Below the pieces are notes generated by a model. That model saw only the letters and a program-made list of their open reading frames with translations, was not told the origin of the DNA and did not search any database. The translations under genes were made by a program, and so were the position numbers. From Cytophagaceae bacterium (GTDB lineage Bacteria > Bacteroidota > Bacteroidia > Flavobacteriales > Flavobacteriaceae), in assembly GCA_002710685.1 (NCBI GenBank), contig PALD01000050.1, positions 62,001 through 126,000 of the forward strand: a DNA stretch of 64,000 bases. The letters are read 5' to 3'. Positions 26,783 through 34,987 of this stretch are shown here, in pieces (the first letter of the stretch is position 1; each line of letters begins with the position of its first letter).

Positions 26783-26810
26783 TTGCACTATATTATGAGG
26801 TTTATTTTTG
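26783..26810 (+). promoter_or_regulatory. Candidate Bacteroidota sigma-A promoter for the potassium uptake genes
   Basis: TTG at 26783-26785 and TATTTTTG at 26803-26810 are separated by 17 bases. They match the Bacteroidota -33 (TTG) and -7 (TA-N2-TTTG) pattern, about 50 bases before the TrkH start. Confidence 0.45.
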
Positions 26811-26861
26811 GGCTTCATCACTTGCCCAGTATCTGTAAACCTTGACTCATAATCTATTGAT

Positions 26862-28622
26862 TTGAATGATTTTATTCTAAATCCTCGTTTTCTCAAGATT
26901 ATATTTAGGTCTGCCTTTATACTCAGCTTTCTCGGCGTCCTGGCGTTTATAGTGGATTTTGGTTTTGACCAATCTGAAGGTATTCAACATGCGCTCAATG
27001 GATATTACCTGTTTATCCTCATCATGGGTATCGCGGTTACCTTGCTGCGTTACTTTTCCCGAAGAAAGAAACTGAGTACCAGTGTCATCGTGTTTGACGC
27101 CATAAGCATCTTCATCACGGTGTATATTATGGGCATCCATTTTTTTTCGCTTGAAGCGCATCAACATCTATCCATGTTGTACAATGATAACTGGGTCAAG
27201 GTTGCCATCCTGCTTACCTTTGTACGGGAGTTTGCCGAGCAGCAGATCAACCTGAAACGTACGTATTTTAACCCTGCGCAGGTCTTTATCTTGAGTTTTC
27301 TGGGTATTATATTATTTGGTACGGGCATGCTCATGCTGCCCAAGGCGACTCACACCGGCATCCATTTTCTTGATGCACTGTTCACATCGACGAGTGCGGT
27401 GTGCGTGACGGGGCTTGTGGTGGTCGATACGGGAAGCTTTTTTACGCCTTTTGGCCAAAGCATCATACTGGTATTGATACAGCTGGGCGGACTGGGCATA
27501 CTTACCTTTGCAAGCTATTTCAGCTATTTCTTTAAAGGTGGGTCAACTTATGAAAACCAGGTGATGCTGAGCGATATTACAAATAGCCAGAAAATAGGCG
27601 AGGTGTATTCTACCCTGAAGCGTATCCTTATCATTACTTTTTCAATAGAGGCCATAGGCGCCATAACCATATTCTTCAGTATCCCTAAACAGGCCATTGC
27701 AGATGTGGGCGACAGGATCGTATTTTCGGTATTTCACTCCATATCTGCTTTTTGCAATGCAGGGTTCTCCACCCTTAGCAGCAGTCTATATGATGTTAAT
27801 TTTAGGTTCAACTACACCTTTCAAATCTTGATCATCGCCTTGTTTGTCCTGGGCGGACTAGGTTTTCCCATTGTAATGAACCTCATCAAATACCTTAAGT
27901 ACAAGGCATTTTACATCACCCATAAAAAGAAAAAACTAAAGCAGCCGTGGGTATTGAACCTCAACAGCCGCATTATCCTCATCACCACGATCTCGCTGAC
28001 CGTTGTGGGTACCATCCTGTTTTACATTGATGAATATAACAATACCCTTGCCATGCATACCGGTGTGGGAAAATGGGTCCATGCGCTCTTTGGGGCGGCA
28101 ACTCCCAGAACAGCGGGTTTTAATAGTGTACCGCTTGAGCAGCTGCACTTTTCTACGGTAATGCTCGTTATCTTCCTGATGTGGATAGGTGCGTCTCCCG
28201 CCTCGACCGGTGGTGGTATCAAGACCAGTACCTTTGCCATTGCAACGCTCAATTTCTTAAGTTTATCCATGGGAAAGACCCGTATAGAAGTCTATAGAAG
28301 GGAAGTTGCCGATATATCTATCAAAAGGGCTTTTGCCATCATGTCGCTCTCCCTAGTGGTGATAGGCCTTGCCGTTATCGCCATCTCGATAACGGATAGT
28401 GAACTGAGCCTCTTGAGCATAGCCTTTGAATGCTTTTCAGCTTACAGTACCGTGGGGCTCACACTGGGTATTACGACCGGGTTGAGCAGCCTGGGCAAAG
28501 GGGTTATCATCGTGGTGATGTTTGTGGGCCGGGTAAGCATGCTCTCCATTATGATCGCGATTTTCAACAAGTCAAAATACACGGCATATCGTTATCCCAG
28601 TGAAGAAATACTTATCAATTAA
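26862..28622 (+). CDS. trkH: TrkH/KtrB-type potassium transporter, membrane subunit
   Basis: This 586-residue integral membrane protein has about ten to twelve hydrophobic segments. Its four pore-like repeats each carry a selectivity-filter glycine, as in TSTSAVCVTGLVV, SAFCNAGFSTL, GAATPRTAGFNS and SAYSTVGLTLG. These are hallmarks of the Trk/Ktr/HKT family that takes up K+ (or Na+). The N-terminal 150 residues, with extra helices, are longer than in KtrB. The start is a TTG at 26862: a stop lies just upstream at 26850 and no in-frame ATG occurs before the first helix, so the exact start is somewhat uncertain. The RCK partner gene follows after 6 bases. Confidence 0.9.
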   Translation: MNDFILNPRFLKIIFRSAFILSFLGVLAFIVDFGFDQSEGIQHALNGYYLFILIMGIAVTLLRYFSRRKKLSTSVIVFDAISIFITVYIMGIHFFSLEAHQHLSMLYNDNWVKVAILLTFVREFAEQQINLKRTYFNPAQVFILSFLGIILFGTGMLMLPKATHTGIHFLDALFTSTSAVCVTGLVVVDTGSFFTPFGQSIILVLIQLGGLGILTFASYFSYFFKGGSTYENQVMLSDITNSQKIGEVYSTLKRILIITFSIEAIGAITIFFSIPKQAIADVGDRIVFSVFHSISAFCNAGFSTLSSSLYDVNFRFNYTFQILIIALFVLGGLGFPIVMNLIKYLKYKAFYITHKKKKLKQPWVLNLNSRIILITTISLTVVGTILFYIDEYNNTLAMHTGVGKWVHALFGAATPRTAGFNSVPLEQLHFSTVMLVIFLMWIGASPASTGGGIKTSTFAIATLNFLSLSMGKTRIEVYRREVADISIKRAFAIMSLSLVVIGLAVIAISITDSELSLLSIAFECFSAYSTVGLTLGITTGLSSLGKGVIIVVMFVGRVSMLSIMIAIFNKSKYTAYRYPSEEILIN

Positions 28623-28628
28623 AGAATT

Positions 28629-29312
28629 ATGAAGTATATAATAATCGGTTTAGGAAATTTTGGTTCATCCCTGGCAAAAAAACTCACCCAGCAGGGCAAT
28701 GAAGTCATAGGTGTGGATGTTGAAATGGCCAAGGTCGAGGAGTTTAAGGAGCAAATCTCACATACCATCTGTCTAGATGCGACTGATGAATATACCGTAA
28801 AGGGCCTACCGCTCAAGGACACGGATATCGTGATCGTTGCCATAGGAGAAAACCGGGGGGCCAATGTAATGGCAACGGCCCTGCTCAAGAACCTAGGCGC
28901 AAAAAAGCTCATAAGCCGTGCCGTGGCCACGCTCCATGAGCAGGTGCTCAATGCCATAGGCGTGGATGAAATTGTGCATCCAGAAGAAGAAACCGCCGAA
29001 AGATGGGCAAAGAGACTATGCCTAAGGGGTGTGGTGGACTCTTTTGAACTTAATGACTACTTTAGTATCGTTGAGATAAAAGTGCCCAAAAAGTACGAGG
29101 GAAAAACAATACAGCAGGTACAGTTCAGGGAAAAGTACAATCTGCTCGTGCTCACCACGATCAAGAATGCCAAGGTAGAGTCCAGGGTGGGCAGGACCAA
29201 GATGATCGCAGATGTTCAAAGTGTGGCCTCCCCAGACCTTCTTCTGGAAAAAGATGATATCATAGTTGTCTATGGTGCCAATACGGACATCAATGAATTT
29301 GCTAGAAGTTAA
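28629..29312 (+). CDS. trkA: TrkA/KtrA-type regulatory subunit (RCK domains)
   Basis: The 227-residue cytosolic protein has an N-terminal Rossmann RCK_N domain with the nucleotide-binding GLGNFGSSLAKKL motif (residues 6-18) and the acidic residue ending strand beta-2 (VIGVDVE). A C-terminal RCK_C domain covers about 135-220. It gates the adjacent TrkH-like channel in response to nucleotides. Its stop codon overlaps that of the convergent sulfatase gene: the TAA at 29310-29312 and the sulfatase stop at 29309-29311 share the sequence TTAA. Confidence 0.92.
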   Translation: MKYIIIGLGNFGSSLAKKLTQQGNEVIGVDVEMAKVEEFKEQISHTICLDATDEYTVKGLPLKDTDIVIVAIGENRGANVMATALLKNLGAKKLISRAVATLHEQVLNAIGVDEIVHPEEETAERWAKRLCLRGVVDSFELNDYFSIVEIKVPKKYEGKTIQQVQFREKYNLLVLTTIKNAKVESRVGRTKMIADVQSVASPDLLLEKDDIIVVYGANTDINEFARS

Positions 29313-30736
29313 TCTTCAATCACCCAATCTTTTGGAGCCTTGAATCCTTTTCTACCAGAGTCATAAGAGGGAACTGATTTTTCTGGTTTGATTGAATCAT
29401 AGATGCTGATTCTCTCCATCATCTCCCTATATGCCTTCTTGTTATCGCTCCTTACATTTTCTTTTTCGCTGGGATCTTTCATGATTTCAAAAAGGATATC
29501 CTTATCAATCTTGATCCTGGGGTTGCCAGAATGTGCCTTGACGAGCTTCCATGTATTGTTGACCATGCTCCCATAACCTAGGTACATATCGCGTGCTATC
29601 TTATCTTCTTTGCCCTGTAGCACGGGAAGCATGTTGATGCCATCTAATTTTTTAGGCGCTTCTAACCCAGCACTGCCTGCATTGACCACCGTGGGGAGCA
29701 CATCAATATACCCCATGACCTGGTCAACTGTCCTTTTTCCCTTAAACCCTTGAGGCCACCGTATTATCGCAGGTGAACGCACCCCACCTTCCCACTCGGT
29801 AAATTTTGTTCCGCGCAGTGCACCACTTGAGCTGCCTTCTCCGGGTGCTGCCCCATTGTCGCTAAAAAAGAGCACGAGTGTATTATCTTCAATACCAGCT
29901 TCCTTAATTGCCAGCAGTATCCTGCCTATACCGCGGTCCATGTTTGAGACCATGGCAGAATAGGTTTGCCGCCGTGTATTGCCCTTGCCCTGACCTCCAT
30001 ACCCTTCAGTAGCATCGCTGAACAGGGGTTTACCTTCATCAAAACCATATTCAAGTAGATCTTCTTTTTTTGCTTGAAGCGGACCATGTGGAGCATTGAA
30101 CGCAACATATAAGAAAAATGGTGAATCTTTAGCGTATTTCTCAATGCAGTTCACGGCTTCATCACTTATCAAATCTGTACTATAGCCTTTATCATGTGAA
30201 GTTTCCCAGTCATCGTGCCAGTCCAGTTCACCTTCCCTTAAATGGGTAAAATAGTCTATGGCCCCGTTATAGTGTCCATAAAAATGTGTAAAGCCCCTGG
30301 ATAATGGCAAAAAGCTTTTTTGGGCATGACCCAAATGCCATTTTCCCAGGATAGCCCTGTTCTCATAACCGTTATCTGCCAGGTATTCTGGGAGCAGTTT
30401 TTCATCCAGGTCAACGCCAAAACTGCTCCATGGTGGAACAACGGTTTCACGCAGGCCAAACCTGTTAGGATATCGCCCAGTCAACAGCCCGGCGCGCGTG
30501 GGCGAACAGATAGGTGCGGTATAAAAATGACTGAGGACAACGCCTTCACGGGCAAATTCATCAAGGTTAGGCGTTTTTATTTCACTTCCGTGGAAACCTA
30601 CGTCGCCCCATCCCAGGTCATCGGCAAGGATGATCACGATGTTTGGCTTTTCATGCTTTTGCTGGGCTATTGCCATAGACCCCACGAGCAGCAGCAATAC
30701 CAAGGGACTTTTGAGAAAATCAATATATCTTGTCAT
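29309..30736 (-). CDS. Secreted sulfatase (S1 family), last gene of the glycan operon
   Basis: The 475-residue arylsulfatase-type enzyme has a signal peptide ending near SMAIAQQ. The metal-binding NIVIILADDLGWGD opens the catalytic domain, and the formylglycine motif is CSPTRAGLLTG, with Cys77 to be oxidised by a maturase not present in this window. The second metal site lies in VLFFSDNGAAPG. GYSTDLISDEAVNCI and the C-terminal sub-domain (LYLGYGSMVNNTWKLV) fit S1 sulfatases acting on hexosamine or galactose sulfates, but the sub-family and linkage are not assignable by eye. It lies two bases downstream of the next sulfatase gene and overlaps the potassium regulator gene end to end. Confidence 0.93.
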   Translation of the reverse strand: MTRYIDFLKSPLVLLLLVGSMAIAQQKHEKPNIVIILADDLGWGDVGFHGSEIKTPNLDEFAREGVVLSHFYTAPICSPTRAGLLTGRYPNRFGLRETVVPPWSSFGVDLDEKLLPEYLADNGYENRAILGKWHLGHAQKSFLPLSRGFTHFYGHYNGAIDYFTHLREGELDWHDDWETSHDKGYSTDLISDEAVNCIEKYAKDSPFFLYVAFNAPHGPLQAKKEDLLEYGFDEGKPLFSDATEGYGGQGKGNTRRQTYSAMVSNMDRGIGRILLAIKEAGIEDNTLVLFFSDNGAAPGEGSSSGALRGTKFTEWEGGVRSPAIIRWPQGFKGKRTVDQVMGYIDVLPTVVNAGSAGLEAPKKLDGINMLPVLQGKEDKIARDMYLGYGSMVNNTWKLVKAHSGNPRIKIDKDILFEIMKDPSEKENVRSDNKKAYREMMERISIYDSIKPEKSVPSYDSGRKGFKAPKDWVIED

Positions 30737-30738
30737 AT

Positions 30739-32184
30739 CTAATCGTTATTTGAACCATCACTTGCGGTTGCCTCCCTTTTACCTCCCAGTGATTCTGCAA
30801 AGGTTTCTGGGATATGGGTAGCTAAACGTTTTTTAACCTGCACATAAGATGGGTCGCCTGCAAGGTTATCAAATTCATAGGGATCCTGGTCGTGGTCATA
30901 CAATTCTTCAGAACCATCAGGATATTGAATGTACCTGTACCGTTCATCCCTTACGGATGAATAATTTGCACCATAGCATGTAAACCCAGGCCTATCCCAT
31001 GAATAAGCCGCGTCATCAAAGACCGGCACCATGCTCTTACCTGAAAATTCCTGCGCTGGTGGTGTAAGCCCACAATAATCAACAAGGGTGGGATAAACAT
31101 CCAGCAGGTTTACCGTTTGTTCACGTCCTTCACCTTTTTTATTGGGCAACCTGATCATAAAGGGCACGGTATCTGCCTGTTCCCATAATGTGCTTTTTAC
31201 CCAGTGGTTTTTAGTACCGTTGTGAAAACCATTGTCAGAATAAAAAATAACAATGGTATTATCAGCATACTTGCTTTTATCAAGGGCTTCTATAAGCCTG
31301 CCTATATTCCAATCTGCAAATGAATAATTTGCGCAGTATGCCTTCATCATCGTTAGCAGGACTTCATCTTTAGCCATGCCTTTTTTGTGGTACCTCTTTA
31401 AAGAATCTACCAGTTGACGCCCCTGTAGGGGAACATCATCAAGGTCATCTGGCCTAAAACCGGGCGGCATGGTAATATCCACGCCATCATAAAGGTCAAA
31501 AAACCTTTTGGGCGCAGTATATGGGGTATGGGGACGATAAAGACCGTAATACATGAAGAAAGGCTTGTCGTGTTCATCTTCTAAATAAGAAACAGCTGAA
31601 TTTGCATTTCTCACATCTGAAAAGTCAGTATCTGGCCCTGTCCATGGTTTTATTGAAAAAAACTGTCCCTGGGCATAGTGGTATTCTTTAGAAGCAAACG
31701 GCCCAAAACCTCCCTCGTGCACCTTGTTGTCAAACATTTTTTCCTGCCTGCCAGCATTGATGGGCGCATGAAAAATCTTGCCCCCGCCCCAGGTAGTATA
31801 TCCATTTTTCTTGAATGTTTCAGGTATGACCTCAGTTGTTGAGAGGGAGTTGTTCTCCCAGGTCTCCCTATTATTCACATAAGCCCCCGTGACATAAGGC
31901 GCACGCCCGCTAAAAAAAGACGCCCTTGACGGGATACATACGGGAGCGGCACATGACGCATTGAGAAAATAAAGTGATTCAGATTTTAACTTATCCAGGT
32001 ATGGGGTTTGCAAAGGGGCATAGTTTTTAAGGACGCTCCACATGTTCATATCATCTGCCACGATGAGGATGACGTTAGGTCTTTCTTTTTCCTTTTCGCT
32101 TTGAGCGAAAAGATTAAGCCCTGTACACAAAAACCCGAACATGAGAATGAATCTATTAAAATGCAACGTCTTCGTGGTCTTCAT
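30739..32184 (-). CDS. Secreted sulfatase (S1 family, iduronate-2-sulfatase-like)
   Basis: This is a 481-residue sulfatase with a signal peptide ending near NLFAQSEK. NVILIVADDMNMW is the first metal site, and the formylglycine motif CIPSRASFFSG has its Cys at 83. VIFYSDNGFHNGTKNHWVKSTLWEQ is the second metal and sulfate-binding segment. The long YVNNRETWENN and KIFHAPINAGRQ loops and the NHWVKSTLWEQ motif resemble iduronate-2-sulfatase or choline-sulfatase-like members. It is part of the continuous minus-strand operon, with a 3-base gap to the preceding gene. A TTTCGCTTTGAGCGAAA palindrome encodes part of the signal peptide cleavage region. Confidence 0.92.
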   Translation of the reverse strand: MKTTKTLHFNRFILMFGFLCTGLNLFAQSEKEKERPNVILIVADDMNMWSVLKNYAPLQTPYLDKLKSESLYFLNASCAAPVCIPSRASFFSGRAPYVTGAYVNNRETWENNSLSTTEVIPETFKKNGYTTWGGGKIFHAPINAGRQEKMFDNKVHEGGFGPFASKEYHYAQGQFFSIKPWTGPDTDFSDVRNANSAVSYLEDEHDKPFFMYYGLYRPHTPYTAPKRFFDLYDGVDITMPPGFRPDDLDDVPLQGRQLVDSLKRYHKKGMAKDEVLLTMMKAYCANYSFADWNIGRLIEALDKSKYADNTIVIFYSDNGFHNGTKNHWVKSTLWEQADTVPFMIRLPNKKGEGREQTVNLLDVYPTLVDYCGLTPPAQEFSGKSMVPVFDDAAYSWDRPGFTCYGANYSSVRDERYRYIQYPDGSEELYDHDQDPYEFDNLAGDPSYVQVKKRLATHIPETFAESLGGKREATASDGSNND

Positions 32185-32187
32185 GGA

Positions 32188-33642
32188 TTATTTTCTTGAG
32201 TTTTGTTTGGGCTTCTTTTTATGGATGGGTTTATCGAGGGCAGCTCCTTTATCACCCTGGGTGTTCATCCAGTCCTTCAGGGCATTTTCAAAAATTGCTA
32301 TCTTATCCTTGTGCCGGGAATCATCTATAAGGTTGTGCAGCTCATAAGGGTCATTTATAAGATCATAGAACTCTTCTGCGGGCCTGGTCGTGATACGGTC
32401 TACCAGGGCTTGTGCCTCGCTTGATTTTTTGCCCTCCTCCAGCCATGAAAACCATATACCGCTGTTGTTCTTGGGGTTCATGAACCATTTTAGATAATAA
32501 GGTTCATCAGGAGTGAGGTTTGCAACAAGTTTATATCTCCCATCCCGCACGCTCCTTATGGGGTATGCGGTTCCTTCAGGGATATTATTGTGGATTCCAT
32601 ATGCATATTCACGGGCGGTTTCAGCATCCCCTTTAAGCACGGGCAAAAAGCTCTTGCCATCCAGTCCCGATATGGGCTTGCCCCCGGCAACATCAATCAA
32701 TGTGGGCACGATATCTTCATATTGAACGATGGCATCCGTGGTTGAATGTGGTGTTACGGTCTTATCCCATTTTACGACCATTGAGCTTTTTTGGCCCATA
32801 TCCCACAGTGACCATTTGCCGCCTGGCATTTGGGGTCCCTGCTCACCCAGAAAGATGATAATGGTTTCATCATACTTTCCCTGTTCTTTCAACATTTTTA
32901 CAACATCACCAACCTGATCATCCAGCCGCCGGACTTCGGCAAGGTATTTTGTGTAATCCTTACGGGTGGTGGGGGTATCCACATAACTGGGTGGCAGGAT
33001 CAACTTGTCTGCATCAAACTCTGAAGGATCGCCCACCGTCCAGGGGGCATGTGGGTTGATACTCATCACAAAGAGGCAAAAGGGGTCTTGAGAAGTCTTT
33101 ACAAAGTCTGTTATCCCATCTAATGAATACACATCTTTTCTTGCCGTGCACATGGGCTGAAAACCCTCGATAATCTCAAATGGAAATACCTCCCGGGGTT
33201 TGGTACTGTGGTCTTTTCCCGTAAGGGCCACCCTGTACCCTAGATTGCCCAAGTAATGTGGGACGCTTTTTATGGCAATGCTATCATAAACCGGTTTGTG
33301 ATTTTGGTAAGAACCGTGGTGCACTGGGTAAAGTCCCGTAAACAGGGAGGCTCGCGTGGGCACGCACATTGCTTCAGAACATATCATGTTTTTAAACAGC
33401 ATACCTTCTCGCGCGAGCGCATCAATATTGGTGGTTTCTAGATTTTGACCTCCATAGCAGCTTAGCTGCCTACTATCCAGGTCATCAGCCATGATAATAA
33501 CCACATTGGGCCGCTTGTCCTTTATGACCTTTGCCTGCTCCTTTTTTTCTTGTGTGGCAAACGCTCCTGATAAAAAAAGGAGCGTGCCCCCTACGATAAA
33601 CAATATCAAAAAAGAGGTGGTTTTTTTAAGTCTTGCATTCAT
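32188..33642 (-). CDS. Secreted sulfatase (S1 family)
   Basis: The 484-residue enzyme has an N-terminal signal or anchor helix (FLILFIVGGTLLFLSGAFA) and then NVVIIMADDLDSRQLSCYGG. The formylglycine motif CVPTRASLFTGLYP has its Cys at 93. It continues with GKDHSTKPREVFPFE and IIFLGEQGPQMPGGKWSLWD, where the usual SDNG is replaced by GEQG, as in heparan-type N-sulfatases and relatives. That points to a different sub-family from its neighbours. It ends with a basic tail (HKKKPKQNSRK). It is co-transcribed with the flanking genes, with 3- and 16-base gaps. Confidence 0.92.
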   Translation of the reverse strand: MNARLKKTTSFLILFIVGGTLLFLSGAFATQEKKEQAKVIKDKRPNVVIIMADDLDSRQLSCYGGQNLETTNIDALAREGMLFKNMICSEAMCVPTRASLFTGLYPVHHGSYQNHKPVYDSIAIKSVPHYLGNLGYRVALTGKDHSTKPREVFPFEIIEGFQPMCTARKDVYSLDGITDFVKTSQDPFCLFVMSINPHAPWTVGDPSEFDADKLILPPSYVDTPTTRKDYTKYLAEVRRLDDQVGDVVKMLKEQGKYDETIIIFLGEQGPQMPGGKWSLWDMGQKSSMVVKWDKTVTPHSTTDAIVQYEDIVPTLIDVAGGKPISGLDGKSFLPVLKGDAETAREYAYGIHNNIPEGTAYPIRSVRDGRYKLVANLTPDEPYYLKWFMNPKNNSGIWFSWLEEGKKSSEAQALVDRITTRPAEEFYDLINDPYELHNLIDDSRHKDKIAIFENALKDWMNTQGDKGAALDKPIHKKKPKQNSRK

Positions 33643-33658
33643 TTTCTTAAGGGGGTCT

Positions 33659-34987
33659 TTACTTTAAAAATTCTTTATGTAGCTTTCCGTTTTTTGACTT
33701 AAAACCCAGGTCAAGAAGCTTACTTATTATTGGGGCAATATCCTGTATACCCATTGCTGCCTTTATCTCTCCATGTGCTGCAACATCAGGGCCGCTCATT
33801 ATAAAACCTGTCTGTATCTCCTTAAAGCTTGGGTAAAATCCATGTGCGGCGACAGGTTTTTTATCTTGTATGATGGACCCCGTCGTTTTTTGATTTGCCA
33901 CATATCCCTTTTTCATGCCTATGGCGAGGTATGCCTCAGGGTCAGCACCTATTTCATCGAGCTGTTTTTTATTATAAATCGTGAAGACATCGCGCTGCTT
34001 GGCAGGAAGACTGGCCAGGATCTTTTTAACCTGGACTCCATATTTTTTATCCTGTACATATAAAAATGCAGCTCCCCCAGCGGTGACAAAATGAGCCTTC
34101 TCTTCATTATCAGTTATCAAACCTGCTTTTTTAAGGGGCAGGTTTGGCAAGAAAACCTTGTTGACATCTACATGGCCATGATCGCCAGTGACAATTATAT
34201 CCGTTTGATTATAAATCCCCTTGTCCTTTAACGCATTGATAAGCTTGCCTATTTGCATGTCAACATTTTCAATAGCTTGCTTAACATGCTCATCATCCCT
34301 GCCATACACGTGCTGCATGTGGTCTACGTTAATAAAATGCACCGCCATTAATGCTGGGGTGTGCTGCTCGATGATATATGTTGCCATAGCACCTATGGTC
34401 CCATCCACGGCATCATGCTCAAACTGACTTTGAGAAGTGATGATCCCTTCTTTTTTCAATCTGGGCATCAAGGTAGGTGGCGTTACCACGGGCTCTGTTA
34501 CCGAAAGTTGGTTTCCCTTTTCTTTACCATAAGGCCTTCTAACGGGAAAGTTATAGGTGATGGGGGCACCTACGGTTACCGGCCACATGACCGCCCCGGT
34601 TTCCAGGCCTTTATCTTGTGCTGCCTGCCATAGGGTACTGGTCTGGATGCGTGAAAACTCCCAGTACCAGTGATTAGCGTCTTCAGCATTGCGGGGGGAA
34701 TTATAGAGCACTCCGTGGGTTGCAGGAAATGACCCGGTAACAAGTGTGGTATGTGAAGGGTATGTGACCGAGGGGAACACACTGTTGATGCCCTTTGAAT
34801 AAACACCATTTTCCTTTAACCCCTTGAGGATTGGCGTGTTCCATGTATCTTCAAGATAGAAGTCAGGCCTTAACCCGTCAATGCTTATCAAGAGCACGTA
34901 TTTTTTTTCTTGGGCAATACAGTTTTGGCTTAAGCCAAAAAGGATAAGAACCACAAGATATAGTATGCCATTTTTCATAGGTTTCAT
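33659..34987 (-). CDS. Secreted NPP-type phosphodiesterase (alkaline phosphatase superfamily)
   Basis: The 442-residue protein has a signal peptide ending near CIAQEKK and is a nucleotide pyrophosphatase/phosphodiesterase. LLISIDGLRPDF carries the first metal Asp (D37), FPSVTYPSHTTLVTG carries the nucleophile Thr75, and further metal ligands lie in HFINVDHMQHVYG and IIVTGDHGHVD. It shares its fold with sulfatases but uses Thr in place of formylglycine. It sits between sulfatase genes; its start overlaps the end of the upstream sulfatase gene by four bases (ATGA). This suggests that it removes a phosphate or phosphodiester group, or less likely a sulfate, from the same glycan. The specificity is an inference. 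Confidence 0.9.
   Translation of the reverse strand: MKPMKNGILYLVVLILFGLSQNCIAQEKKYVLLISIDGLRPDFYLEDTWNTPILKGLKENGVYSKGINSVFPSVTYPSHTTLVTGSFPATHGVLYNSPRNAEDANHWYWEFSRIQTSTLWQAAQDKGLETGAVMWPVTVGAPITYNFPVRRPYGKEKGNQLSVTEPVVTPPTLMPRLKKEGIITSQSQFEHDAVDGTIGAMATYIIEQHTPALMAVHFINVDHMQHVYGRDDEHVKQAIENVDMQIGKLINALKDKGIYNQTDIIVTGDHGHVDVNKVFLPNLPLKKAGLITDNEEKAHFVTAGGAAFLYVQDKKYGVQVKKILASLPAKQRDVFTIYNKKQLDEIGADPEAYLAIGMKKGYVANQKTTGSIIQDKKPVAAHGFYPSFKEIQTGFIMSGPDVAAHGEIKAAMGIQDIAPIISKLLDLGFKSKNGKLHKEFLK
34923..34940. repeat. Perfect palindrome TTTTGGCTTAAGCCAAAA
   Basis: This 18-base perfect palindrome encodes the Phe-Gly-Leu-Ser-Gln-Asn part of the phosphodiesterase signal peptide cleavage region. It is one of the dispersed elements described in the findings. 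Confidence 0.65.

Noticed and set aside
29309..29312. Overlapping stop codons of trkA and the last sulfatase as a regulatory feature
   Set aside because: A TTAA shared by convergent stops is common in compact genomes and needs no special explanation.
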